Shown in pieces: positions 18,223 through 26,767 of a DNA stretch of 64,000 nt (within the stretch, counting starts at the first letter, position 1; the number at the start of each line of letters is the position of its first letter). A program made the position numbers and the translations under genes. The notes under the pieces were generated by a model that did no database searches, had not been told where the DNA came from, and worked only from the letters and a program-made list of their open reading frames with translations. The stretch is from DTU053 sp012520115 (GTDB lineage Bacteria > Bacillota > Clostridia > Oscillospirales > Acutalibacteraceae), in the NCBI GenBank assembly GCA_050953725.1, contig JBMNNB010000001.1, positions 868,001-932,000 of the forward strand. Direction: 5' to 3'.

Positions 18223-19149
18223 ATGAGAAAATACCTGCCCGAGGGCAACCTTATACATACTGCGGAAAATAAGGCAGCTATGGAAAGCGAAGAAGCATTA
18301 AAAAGAGCAATGTTTTCAGGCACCATTCTTGAAGCAAGGGCTGTGCTGTGCGACAAGGAGCATAATCTGCATGTCAATCTCGGCTGCATGAGAGGAATCA
18401 TCCCCCGCAAGGAGGCGGCAATGGGCATAGAGGACGGCTCAGTCCGAGACATTGCCATAATCTCGAGAGTCAACAAGCCTGTTATGTTCAAGGTGCTTGA
18501 AATTGAGGATAACAGCTTTGGCGGCAAGACGGCGATATTGAGTCGGCGCATTGTACAGGAGGAGTTTAAGAATCTTTACATGCAGGAATGGTCGGTCGGA
18601 GATATTATCGACGCAAAGGTCACGCATACAGAGAGCTTCGGCGCATTCTGCGACATAGGTGCGGGAATCAGCGCACTGCTGCCCGTTGACAGCATTTCGG
18701 TGTCAAGAATCCCACACCCCAATGTAAGGTTTACGATAAATCAGAATATCAGAGCAATAATAAAGAGCTTTGACAGCGACGGCAGAATTAATCTGTCCCA
18801 CAAGGAGCTGCTTGGCACATGGCTTGAGAATGCCGAGATGTTCTCCGTCGGTGAGACTGTGCCGGGTATTATAAGGTCAGTTGAGAATTACGGCATTTTT
18901 ATCGAGCTGACGCCGAATCTTGCGGGGCTTGCCGAGTATTCGGAGGGCGTTAAGGAGGGCGAATGGGCAAGCGTCTTTATCAAAAGCATTATTCCGGAAA
19001 AGATGAAGATTAAGCTGATTATCGTAGACAGCTTTGAAGCTGACTATCCCCCGCTGCCAGTCAGGTATTTTTATAACGAGGACAGAATGACTCACTTTCT
19101 GTACTCACCGCCCGGCTGCGAAAAGGTTATTGAATCGTTTTTTGAATAA
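18223..19149 (+). CDS. S1 RNA-binding domain protein (ribosomal protein S1-like)
   Basis: 308 aa with three S1-type OB folds: about 28-105 (SGTILEARAV... GIIPRKEA), 121-190 (VGDIIDAKVTHTESFGAFCDIGAGISALLP) and 208-265 (VGETVPGIIRSVENYGIFIELTPNLAGLAEYS). The second and third keep the GxFxxI/GIFIEL core. Such short S1-like proteins replace or accompany RpsA in Clostridia and bind mRNA; ribosome association is inferred. The gene is alone on the plus strand, divergent from DUF951. The ATG at 18223 has only a weak upstream RBS (GGGACGG). Confidence 0.88.
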   Translation: MRKYLPEGNLIHTAENKAAMESEEALKRAMFSGTILEARAVLCDKEHNLHVNLGCMRGIIPRKEAAMGIEDGSVRDIAIISRVNKPVMFKVLEIEDNSFGGKTAILSRRIVQEEFKNLYMQEWSVGDIIDAKVTHTESFGAFCDIGAGISALLPVDSISVSRIPHPNVRFTINQNIRAIIKSFDSDGRINLSHKELLGTWLENAEMFSVGETVPGIIRSVENYGIFIELTPNLAGLAEYSEGVKEGEWASVFIKSIIPEKMKIKLIIVDSFEADYPPLPVRYFYNEDRMTHFLYSPPGCEKVIESFFE

Positions 19150-19163
19150 CGGCTTACATATTA

Positions 19164-19193
19164 AACCCCATTTGCAATTAAGCAAATGGGGTT
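19164..19193. terminator. Terminator after the S1-domain gene
   Basis: AACCCCATTTGC and GCAAATGGGGTT form a 12-bp stem around a 6-base loop, followed by TGTTTTTA on the plus strand. It also lies just after the small minus-strand gene that ends at 19198, so it may serve both directions. Confidence 0.85.
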
Positions 19194-19197
19194 GTTT

Positions 19198-19377
19198 TTA
19201 GTACTCATCATTCAGGTCTATGGCGCCGTACTTTTGCTCATATTCCGCAATTCGCTTCTTTATGAGCTGCTCGATTTCTTTATTCTTTGTTCTGCCCTCG
19301 CTGCTGGCGATATAGCCTAACTTTTCCAGCAGGATTCGGTTAATCCTTAAAGTGTATCTTGACAATATATTATCCAT
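19198..19377 (-). CDS. Small ribbon-helix-helix-like protein
   Basis: 59 aa, starting MDNILSRYTLRINRILLEKL and going on to GYIASSEGRTKNKEIEQLIK and ending DLNDEY. The short beta strand YTLRINRILLEKLGYIASSEGRTKNKEIEQ pattern is like Arc/MetJ-type ribbon-helix-helix DNA-binding proteins. A perfect AGGAGG lies 7 bases before the ATG, which supports the gene. It follows a small membrane protein gene in the SPFH/TPM run. Function is unknown; it could be a local regulator. Confidence 0.75.
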   Translation of the reverse strand: MDNILSRYTLRINRILLEKLGYIASSEGRTKNKEIEQLIKKRIAEYEQKYGAIDLNDEY

Positions 19378-19462
19378 TTTGCCAACCTCCTACAAGAAGT
19401 ATTGACATTAATATGCTTCCATATTACATATCGCAAAAGGTAATAATTTCAAGAAATGCTTT

Positions 19463-19885
19463 TTATTCAGCTTCAGTGTCGTATTCCGAATCGGCTTCAG
19501 AGTTTTCGTTTGTCGGCGCTTCTTCGGTTTCATCTTCCGAGATATCCGAACCTTCCTCAGAGCTTTGCGTTTGAGTTTCAAAATAAAACTCATCCTCGAA
19601 ATGCAAGGCTGTGGTCGGCTCGGGCTCCTTGGATGAGAGCATCTTGGCGGTAGAAACAAGGACATAAGAAAGGCAGAAAACAAGTATTGCCCCTATGGAC
19701 AAAAGCCACTTTGCCTTAGTACTCATGGGCTCTTTTTTAGAAAACTCGTTATCCCTGAAGCCCTCTTCATTGACTGAAGGGGGAAAGAATCTTGAAAACC
19801 GATAAAAGCCCTTTGTGTGTGAAGCTTTTGGGGCTTTAATTTCGTTTATTATTCTCTCTGCTTCTTTGCTTTTTTCCTTCTTCAT
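19463..19885 (-). CDS. Single-pass membrane protein with acidic C-terminal tail
   Basis: 140 aa from the ATG at 19885, chosen because GCGGAG lies 7 bases upstream; a longer frame adds 13 unlikely residues. A basic N-terminus (MKKEKSKEAERIINEIK) is followed by a membrane segment at about 59-80 (WLLSIGAILVFCLSYVLVS) and an acidic, Ser/Glu-rich tail of about 55 residues. No family is recognised. It follows the TPM gene by 79 bases and is probably part of the same transcript. Confidence 0.7.
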   Translation of the reverse strand: MKKEKSKEAERIINEIKAPKASHTKGFYRFSRFFPPSVNEEGFRDNEFSKKEPMSTKAKWLLSIGAILVFCLSYVLVSTAKMLSSKEPEPTTALHFEDEFYFETQTQSSEEGSDISEDETEEAPTNENSEADSEYDTEAE

Positions 19886-19964
19886 CTTTGTCTCCGCTGT
19901 TTTCAGATAGTTGCAAAAACACAAGTGCGGGCAAAACGACTAACGCTTACCCGCATTGCATAAC

Positions 19965-20879
19965 CTAAAAGCTGCGTCCGCCTCCGCCGTGTGAACGGCC
20001 TGCAGAGGACACATGAGTGCTTGAAGAGCCGAAATGCGTACCCCCCTTGCTCGGCGGAGGAGATGTGCGGATAACCGTATGCGTGACGGTCTTGCCGACA
20101 ATCATATCCGACTTTCTTGTAAGTCTCAGATTAGTTCTGTGCATGTTCGGGGATGCACCTATTATGCCGTTATCCTTATACCGACTTCTGATAATAATAA
20201 GAGCAAGAAAAAAAACAATAACAGAGCCGACAGAAGCAACAAGCAAGCGTTGCGTAGTAGCGCTTAGCTGTGTGCCCGGGCTGTAATAATCGTTGCCGCC
20301 GTTGAAAATCGGATCGTTGTACTCGCCGCCTATATAGGGAGGAGTCTTCGTATTGTCTTCGCCTGTTGCGACATAGTAGTTATAATTCGATACCGCCATG
20401 TCGACAAAATAGCCTGCTGCATTGAAATATTTGCCGTCTGCCGCATAGACGATTGCGCCGTCAAGAATATCGTCAATGTCTGCATCATTGACAGCCGCAA
20501 TCATCTTTCCCGTGGTTGATATCCACATCATCCTGGCGCCCATGTCAATCAAAAACAGAGCGCTGTCCTCCGGGAAGCCCTTGTTGTCTATAAGGTCGTC
20601 AAGGTAGTCGTCGGCATACTCCATAGCGGTTTTGGCGCCGGTGTCGTTAGTCGTCAGAAAATACAGACCTATTTCGTAATCGTCATAGGCTTTTTTCATT
20701 TTTTCATTTAGCTTCTGAACTTCCGACTGAGATAAAAGCTTTGCGCCGTCTTTGACATAAGAGCCTGTATATGCGGCATTTGCAGTTAGAAGACCGCCAA
20801 ACATAACTAAAGTAATAACCAAAACACAGGCTGTTCCGAAAACAAGACGTTTTACAACCGAGAGGTTTATCTTTTTCAT
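19965..20879 (-). CDS. TPM-domain (YgcG/YdjH-like) membrane protein
   Basis: 304 aa. A signal-like segment (about 12-36, ending TANA-AYTG) leads an extracytoplasmic TPM domain at about 40-165 (VKDGAKLLSQSEVQKLNEKM... DYEIGLYFLTTND... ALFLIDMGARMMWISTTGK). A membrane helix follows at about 212-232, then a Gly/Ser/His-rich tail ending SHGGGGRSF, a common end for YgcG proteins. It overlaps the zinc-ribbon gene by ATGA and so is translated with it. The grouping with SPFH and zinc-ribbon proteins matches B. subtilis YdjG-YdjH-YdjI, which acts at the membrane; PspA is not next to it here. Confidence 0.85.
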   Translation of the reverse strand: MKKINLSVVKRLVFGTACVLVITLVMFGGLLTANAAYTGSYVKDGAKLLSQSEVQKLNEKMKKAYDDYEIGLYFLTTNDTGAKTAMEYADDYLDDLIDNKGFPEDSALFLIDMGARMMWISTTGKMIAAVNDADIDDILDGAIVYAADGKYFNAAGYFVDMAVSNYNYYVATGEDNTKTPPYIGGEYNDPIFNGGNDYYSPGTQLSATTQRLLVASVGSVIVFFLALIIIRSRYKDNGIIGASPNMHRTNLRLTRKSDMIVGKTVTHTVIRTSPPPSKGGTHFGSSSTHVSSAGRSHGGGGRSF

Positions 20880-21985
20880 ATCAGAAAACCTCCCATTATG
20901 AATAATACAATAAATGTCGCCGCAGCCATTCCGAATGTCGTAAGCAATAACTTAGGCACATGTATGGGCAGTTCGCCGTAAACCTTACCTGTCTGACCGT
21001 TTAAGGCGTAGCGGTAAAGCTTTCCCTTATACTTGCATGTCAATACCCAAAGCGGGAACAGGAAATACTCCCACTGGTCCTTGTATTCGTTTATCGTAAG
21101 GTCCATTGAGGAGATTGAACCGTGGCCCGCCATAGTTGACCTGAACTCGGCTTCGGAAATATTCCTTACCTGATTCATGATGTCATTCTTAAGTTCGTCC
21201 TTCTCAAACTGCCTTTTCTCAGCCTGAAAGCCCGATAAATAAGCCATTGAGAAATCGACGGACTGGGACTCGTCAAAGGGACAGACATATTTTAAGAGGT
21301 TTCTGTCGCCGTCCTTATAGGCGGAAACGGCAATTCCGTCAATATCAAGGAAACCGCTGCGGTCATGCTGATAAACGGTGGTCTCGGTGTACTGATACTT
21401 TCCTGAGACCCATGTCCTTACTGACTTTGATTTTCCGCTGGCAGAGCCGTTTACCTTTGCGTCGACTATGAAATACGGATAATAAACACCCGTTATTTCC
21501 GAAAAGGTTCCGGGGGCTAAGAACTCCTTGGGCAGAAACTTTTTCTTGCCGCAGAATTCCCTGAAACGCCTCTCGGCCTCTTCCTTGGAAAAGGTGAAGG
21601 GTATGAGTCTGTCGGGTCTGAATTCACGGCTCAGCTTGCCTGAAAGAATTACGGGGTTGTGGCAGTAATAGCAGGTTGTGGCCGCAGTGCTTTCGGCTGT
21701 GATTATCTCGGCGCCGCAGCTCGGGCAGGAATATGTAGCCGCCTCTTTTTCAAACTGCTCATCCTCGGCTTCATCGTGACTTATGTCTTTAAATTCGCTT
21801 TCTACAACATCGGAAAATACTTCTACATGCTCTGTTTTTTCCGCATCTTTTGCGTTTTTATTTGCGTCTTCTGCCTCCTGCCTGAAAAAGTCCGAACCGC
21901 AGAAGTCGCAATGAAAATTGTTCTTCTCCGGTCTGAAAACAAGCGGGCCGTCGCAGTTAGGGCATTTATATGAGACTACTGCCAT
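20876..21985 (-). CDS. Zinc-ribbon membrane protein (YdjG-like)
   Basis: 369 aa. Two zinc ribbons open the protein: KCPNCDGPL...HCDFCGSDF (C8, C11, C26, C29) and YSCPSCGAEI...TTCYYCHNPV (about 90-110). A beta-rich middle follows (VYYPYFIVDAKV, SKSVRTWVSG, YETT), with a C-terminal hydrophobic helix LLLTTFGMAAATFIVLFIMG that should anchor it. An RBS AGGGGG precedes the ATG. It sits between the SPFH and TPM genes; its role is probably in the same membrane complex, inferred from B. subtilis. Confidence 0.82.
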   Translation of the reverse strand: MAVVSYKCPNCDGPLVFRPEKNNFHCDFCGSDFFRQEAEDANKNAKDAEKTEHVEVFSDVVESEFKDISHDEAEDEQFEKEAATYSCPSCGAEIITAESTAATTCYYCHNPVILSGKLSREFRPDRLIPFTFSKEEAERRFREFCGKKKFLPKEFLAPGTFSEITGVYYPYFIVDAKVNGSASGKSKSVRTWVSGKYQYTETTVYQHDRSGFLDIDGIAVSAYKDGDRNLLKYVCPFDESQSVDFSMAYLSGFQAEKRQFEKDELKNDIMNQVRNISEAEFRSTMAGHGSISSMDLTINEYKDQWEYFLFPLWVLTCKYKGKLYRYALNGQTGKVYGELPIHVPKLLLTTFGMAAATFIVLFIMGGFLI

Positions 21986-22012
21986 AATATCCCCCTATTA
22001 GGTAATAGAAAA

Positions 22013-23293
22013 TTATTCTTTATTATTCGGCTTGCCGCAGTTGGGGCAGAAGCGAACCTCAGCCGAAGCATCCTTTATTTCATAGCCGCACTCTGCGCAC
22101 TTGAAGTCTTTGGAGGGCTTTGCCTTGCCGCAATTAGTGCAGAAGTTGCCCTCGTTGGAGGTGCCGCAGGAGCAGACCCAGCCGTTAGCTGCGGGGCGCT
22201 GCTTGCCGCAGTTTGTGCAGAACTTGCCCTCGTTCTGAATATTGCAGGACGGGCAGGTCCAGAGATTAGCATTGTTAGCCTTTTCGTTCATTTTCTCCAT
22301 CTGAGCCTGATTGGAGCGTGAAGCCTCTGCCATAAAGCCGCCTGTGGCGTTCATACCGAGTCCTACGCCCATAAAGCCTGCCATGGAGCCTGCTGCATTT
22401 GAGCCGGCTGCCTCGATGCCCCTTGCGACGGAGCCCTGAACATAGCCCTCTCTTATGGACGGGTCGGACATCATTGCGCCCTGATTCCTCATATTGATTA
22501 ATCTCTGTGATTCCTCGTCGTAGCTGATGGAAGCTATACCGACGGACTTAACCTCAAAGCCCCTTGTTTCCTTCCAGTCATCATCAAGCACTTCGCTCAT
22601 GTACTTGCTGATTTCCATGCTCTTGGAGGTTACGAACGAGATTTTCTGTCCCTCAGCAGACATTCTGTTGATAGCTGCCTGGAAAGCGGACAGGAACTCA
22701 GCGAGATACTGGTCGTTAATCTCCTGAATATCCACTCTGTCCTTATTCTTCGGGATAGCTTCAAAGTAGAACTTCAACGGGTCTGTAATTTTGATGGAAT
22801 ATGTGCCGTGAGCTCTGAGGAAAAGCTCTGAGTTATAGAAGGAGTCAAAGTAGTTAATCGGATTCTTGGTGCCGAACTTTATACCCTTTATCTCCTGAAG
22901 ATTGATGAAAACAACCGTCTGTGCGGAAGGCTGTGTGCCGCCGTACTTAACTCTTCTGAAGGTCTCCTTAATGCTGTCCGCAAGCTCGCCGTTAAAGAGT
23001 GACGGGAGTGTCGAATTGTCAACCTTGTAATAGCCTTCCTCCGCTGTATAGTCAACAACCTTGCCGCCCTCAATGAGCATCATAAACTGGTTGGGATATA
23101 CATGGATTATCGAGCCGTTTGATACGGCCTTAGGCTCGCCCTTTATATTCCTGTTGCGCTTGGAGGATGAACGAACCGCAACTCCCTTTGCCATAACCGT
23201 GTTGTCGCTCATATCATCCGCTTCAAACACCTCAAGCCAGGAATCCGCAAGACCTCCGCCAATAGCACTTGACAATACTCTGATAATACCCAT
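22013..23293 (-). CDS. SPFH-domain protein with three C-terminal zinc ribbons (YdjI-like)
   Basis: 426 aa. Residues about 1-290 are the 'virion core protein'/YdjI form of the SPFH fold (ELFLRAHGTYSIKITDPLKFYFEAIP, LAEFLSAFQAAINRMS, SYDEESQRLINMRNQGAMM). A Gly/Met-rich linker leads to three tandem zinc ribbons: WTCPSCN...CTNCG, WVCSCG...CTNCG and FKCAECG...CPNCG. SPFH proteins gather in membrane patches; this soluble type is recruited by partner proteins, here likely the two downstream products. No signal or membrane segment is present. Confidence 0.88.
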   Translation of the reverse strand: MGIIRVLSSAIGGGLADSWLEVFEADDMSDNTVMAKGVAVRSSSKRNRNIKGEPKAVSNGSIIHVYPNQFMMLIEGGKVVDYTAEEGYYKVDNSTLPSLFNGELADSIKETFRRVKYGGTQPSAQTVVFINLQEIKGIKFGTKNPINYFDSFYNSELFLRAHGTYSIKITDPLKFYFEAIPKNKDRVDIQEINDQYLAEFLSAFQAAINRMSAEGQKISFVTSKSMEISKYMSEVLDDDWKETRGFEVKSVGIASISYDEESQRLINMRNQGAMMSDPSIREGYVQGSVARGIEAAGSNAAGSMAGFMGVGLGMNATGGFMAEASRSNQAQMEKMNEKANNANLWTCPSCNIQNEGKFCTNCGKQRPAANGWVCSCGTSNEGNFCTNCGKAKPSKDFKCAECGYEIKDASAEVRFCPNCGKPNNKE

Positions 23294-23341
23294 TTCTACA
23301 CCTCACATTTATTTTGAACCTATATATTAGTTTATTCTGTA

Positions 23342-25219
23342 TCAGCTTACCTCAGCCGCATTGACCTTTAAAACGTATGTTGCGCTGTTATAGTAGTCTG
23401 AGGTATCTACCTTTACATAGTACTTGCCGGCGGGCAGAGTCACCTGCTCCGTTGAGACAAGGGTGTCGCCCCACTTGGAGGTAACGGACTTGAGTGCCTT
23501 GCCGTCCTTATCGGCGAGAACCACAAGCCAGCCCTTGTTTGAGGGAGGCACAAGTGTATTATGCCCTAAGGTTACATATACCCTGCTCTCCTTTTTAAGC
23601 TCGAAGCTGAACCAGTCAGTATCAAAATCAACGCCGATTTCCACAAGGGAGCCTCTATACTCGGTATTTACATTTATGGGATTTGCTTTTGCTCTTGTGT
23701 CGTTGTCCTCGGCTTCCCATGTAAATGTATTATCGAAATCGAGCTTAATTGTATACAAATTCGAGTTGAGCGTTCTGTTGTCGGAATCGATGACAACATA
23801 ATAGTCGCCTGCCGGAAGGCCTATTGACGGGGAGGTAAGGCTTGTCGTGTCAAGCTTTGCAACCGCAGAATAGAGTACCTCGCCATTACCGTTTACAAGC
23901 TTTACATTCCAGCCGTCGCTGTTATCCTTCAAGGGGATTCTGATGAAGCTGAGCTTTACGGCTCCGGCTGTGGGCAGCGTGGCCTTATAATAGTCCTTGT
24001 CGACCTGTCCGCTTCTTGTAGAGACAGCACCCTGATAGAGCTTGTTAAGCTCGATAGGCGTTGCGGTCTGGATGTTGTCGTTATATTCAATCTCCGCCAT
24101 ATCGGACTGCTCATACCTGACAGTTAAGGTATATTCTGCTTCGGAGAGAATATGCTGGGCAATATTAACGAAATAATAGCCCTCGCTAAGACCAATAGCG
24201 CCGCTTGCGACGGTCGTGTCGCTGAAATTAGACCTTGCGTAATAGAGCTCGTTGCCCCATTCGTCAAACAGGGAAATCTTCCAGCCGACCTGCGGGATTT
24301 TCAGATCTTCATGGTCAAAGGAAATGCGGACAAAGCCTCTCTCGTCGACTCTGAACATGAACCAGTCGGAATCCGGCTCTGTGCCTTCATTCATGCAGCC
24401 CTTAATGGGCTTATTTAAAGATAATTCATTGTATCTTGAAATAGTGTCGTTATAGCCCGCCTCATAGTCAAAGGAGGCTGTAAACTTAGCAGTAATATAG
24501 AAATCGGACGGCGAAAAGGATGTGCCAGCGCTGACGACAACAATATAATTACCGGGGTATACGCCTATTTTCTCGGAGGCGGCAATTTCCGTATCCTTCT
24601 GAACCGAGCCGACCTTGCCAAGTGCTCTGTATTTAAGCTCGCCGCCGTTTCCGGTGGAATCGTATTCCTCAAACAGCACAGCATTCCATGCTTTGGTCGG
24701 GGCGGTGGGCAGGTCGTGGAACAGTTCAAGGACAATATATCCCCTCTGGCTGACAGTAAAGCTGTATACCCTGCTGTCGGTCTTTTTGGAGAGGGAGCCC
24801 TTAATGGTATTGCCTGTCTTTATGGGCAGAGGCTCACTGAAATTTACTATCGATTCGGCGGCCTTCTGAACAGGCGTTTCAATAGGATTGGAGCCGCTGT
24901 TTTCGGATTTTACAACTCCCAAAACAGGCTGCGAAACAACGGTTTGGGCGCCGCTTTGAGTATTAATGCCCAAAACAGCCTTTGGTTTATTCTGTGTATT
25001 GTCTGCACTGTCGTTTACCAATGAATCGGTAAGCTGTGCGGGAACAGGCAGATTAAGATATGCCGTATCTGCCTGATTTTCAGCGGAATCGGACAGATTG
25101 AAGCTGCCCGCACTGAAATAGGCAGGCTTTGCGGTGCTGCCGGCAGCTATGCACAGCAGAATTACGACAGCGGATATTTTTAATAAATTACTTGCTTTTG
25201 ATATGTAAAGCTTAAACAT
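23342..25219 (-). CDS. Secreted protein with four PPC-like beta-sandwich repeats
   Basis: 625 aa from the ATG at 25219 (MFKLYISK...), which has GAGGG 5 bases upstream; the longer frame adds 21 residues. A membrane/signal segment (LLKISAVVILLCIAAGSTA, about 12-31) is followed by a low-complexity stretch and four repeats of about 115-120 residues like bacterial pre-peptidase C-terminal domains. Each carries a D-Y/D-W-F core, YNDT or EYNDN, a Gly-Trp strand and a GxYYVxVD end (PGNYIVVVSA, EGYYFVNIAQ, AGDYYVVIDS, AGKYYVKVDT). No catalytic domain is present. It probably binds the surface or a substrate, and precedes the SPFH gene by 48 bases. Confidence 0.82.
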   Translation of the reverse strand: MFKLYISKASNLLKISAVVILLCIAAGSTAKPAYFSAGSFNLSDSAENQADTAYLNLPVPAQLTDSLVNDSADNTQNKPKAVLGINTQSGAQTVVSQPVLGVVKSENSGSNPIETPVQKAAESIVNFSEPLPIKTGNTIKGSLSKKTDSRVYSFTVSQRGYIVLELFHDLPTAPTKAWNAVLFEEYDSTGNGGELKYRALGKVGSVQKDTEIAASEKIGVYPGNYIVVVSAGTSFSPSDFYITAKFTASFDYEAGYNDTISRYNELSLNKPIKGCMNEGTEPDSDWFMFRVDERGFVRISFDHEDLKIPQVGWKISLFDEWGNELYYARSNFSDTTVASGAIGLSEGYYFVNIAQHILSEAEYTLTVRYEQSDMAEIEYNDNIQTATPIELNKLYQGAVSTRSGQVDKDYYKATLPTAGAVKLSFIRIPLKDNSDGWNVKLVNGNGEVLYSAVAKLDTTSLTSPSIGLPAGDYYVVIDSDNRTLNSNLYTIKLDFDNTFTWEAEDNDTRAKANPINVNTEYRGSLVEIGVDFDTDWFSFELKKESRVYVTLGHNTLVPPSNKGWLVVLADKDGKALKSVTSKWGDTLVSTEQVTLPAGKYYVKVDTSDYYNSATYVLKVNAAEVS

Positions 25220-25361
25220 TTCGGCCCTCGTCTGAAATGAATTCTGGCTTAAACTAATATTTCGACAAATAAAGTTTATCACAGTTTGATAATTCCTTCA
25301 ATAAAAACTAAAAAACCTTAACTTATTTTTTCTGGAATCAGGGCTATATTCTTCCTTTGTA

Positions 25362-25394
25362 AATAAAATTTGCCCTCTTTAAAGGAGAGCAAAT
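25362..25394 (-). terminator. Terminator of the GNAT / sialidase-fold unit
   Basis: On the minus strand ATTTGCTCTC pairs with GAGGGCAAAT, followed by TTTATTT (25362-25368). It lies 7 bases after the stop of the sialidase-fold gene. Confidence 0.8.
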
Positions 25395-25400
25395 CTGAAG

Positions 25401-26741
25401 CTAATCAATATCAAATTCATGGAAGGTCAAATAGTTGCTGTCATGGAAGCTCTTTGACTTGTTAAAGGCAGTTCTGCTTGCCACAATCAGCTTGTTGCCC
25501 TCAATAAAGCTTGTGGGATACTGGAAGGCAACAAAATCGGGCGAAAGGTGGCTGTAATCAATCAAATCCTTTGCAATAGTCCAGTTAAGCATATCCTCTG
25601 AATGGGCAAGGGACAGCACATTTCGCCGTGGAATGCGGTTGCCGCAGGCATAGTAGCCCTTACCCGGCACTCTCATAATCTCAAATTTAGTATGTGCGAA
25701 GGGGAAATCTACAAATGAAACGAACTCGGGGGCATTGTCGGGGTTAACGGTATCGACCCTTAGCATCAGTGCCTTTTCGGGGGCGTATCTGAGGAAGTTC
25801 ACAACCGTTGAGTCGGGCATTTCGACGATATTGCCCTCAATGGCAGCTGGGCGGATATCTTTAATTGCGCCCTCCCAGTTAAGGTCAAATATAGTCGGGT
25901 CAGAAACAGTCCAGTTTTCAGCCCTTAGCAAGTCCGCATCCTCGTCCACGGAGACAACCACATTTGCGTATCTCTTTTTGTGCCAGCAGCCGTATTCCAC
26001 GGCGGAATACAGCCTGCCTCTGATGCTCACGACAGGCACGGGGGCCTTATGAAAGCCGTCCTCCTCCACGCTTGAGGAGCCTCTTGCAATTACAGTCGGG
26101 ACTGTCCATGTTACGCCCAAATCGTCCGAGCGGCCTATGAGCAAATCACCGTACTCTGTCGAGGTCGCAAGCATATAAAGAGCGCCCTTGTGCAAAAACA
26201 GACGGCCCCAGAAGCAGGGGAAAAGCTCGGAAATATTGCTCCATGTCTGACCGTTGTCGTCAGAGCGGAAAATAAGGCTGAGATTCTGCGGTCTTCTGCC
26301 CCTGAATACATCGCAGGAAGCAATCAGGATGTTCTCGTCAACACGAACAATAGACGGACTGCAGAGATACTGTCCCGAAAACTCGTATGCCGGGTCTTCA
26401 GGGTGAAGGTAGTTTATAACATTTCCCGGTACATAGCCAGTTTCAACAAGGCGCACGGCGCTTTCCCTGCCGAGCTTGTCCCGAACAAAAAGCTCATATT
26501 CGCAGTTTTCTTTTAAATCGGAAAGTGTAAATCTTTTGCCTGAAATCTCTTTCTTTGTAAACTCGATTGTGTCCCGTTCCCTGAAGAACACAAGTGCATT
26601 ATCCTCGCCGCAGTCACAGTACCATTCGGCGGTCAGTCCCGTCTCAGAGGGCGCAAGCAGGGAGATATACGGGCAGCCCTTTTTGCGTATATCAGCATAG
26701 GGTATATAAGGGTGAAAGTCCCAGCGGGTATAGCCTTTCAT
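25401..26741 (-). CDS. Sialidase-superfamily propeller protein with N-terminal Fn3-like part
   Basis: 446 aa, no signal peptide. Residues about 25-105 look like a fibronectin-III-like sandwich (ETGLTAEWYCDCGEDN... LKENCEYELFVRDKLGRES). From about 110 there is a propeller with Asp-boxes RSDDNGQTWSN and RSDDLGVTWTV and a weaker HSEDMLNWTI. Motifs such as QYLCSPSIVRVD, GFHKAPVPVV and DFVAFQYPTSFIEGNKL recall sialidase-like or arabinanase-like glycosidases. It is not closely like the sialidase-fold gene at 10584. Substrate unknown. It follows the acetyltransferase gene by 26 bases and has a GGAG RBS. Confidence 0.75.
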   Translation of the reverse strand: MKGYTRWDFHPYIPYADIRKKGCPYISLLAPSETGLTAEWYCDCGEDNALVFFRERDTIEFTKKEISGKRFTLSDLKENCEYELFVRDKLGRESAVRLVETGYVPGNVINYLHPEDPAYEFSGQYLCSPSIVRVDENILIASCDVFRGRRPQNLSLIFRSDDNGQTWSNISELFPCFWGRLFLHKGALYMLATSTEYGDLLIGRSDDLGVTWTVPTVIARGSSSVEEDGFHKAPVPVVSIRGRLYSAVEYGCWHKKRYANVVVSVDEDADLLRAENWTVSDPTIFDLNWEGAIKDIRPAAIEGNIVEMPDSTVVNFLRYAPEKALMLRVDTVNPDNAPEFVSFVDFPFAHTKFEIMRVPGKGYYACGNRIPRRNVLSLAHSEDMLNWTIAKDLIDYSHLSPDFVAFQYPTSFIEGNKLIVASRTAFNKSKSFHDSNYLTFHEFDID

Positions 26742-26767
26742 AATTAACTCCTCGAAATTCTGTAAAT

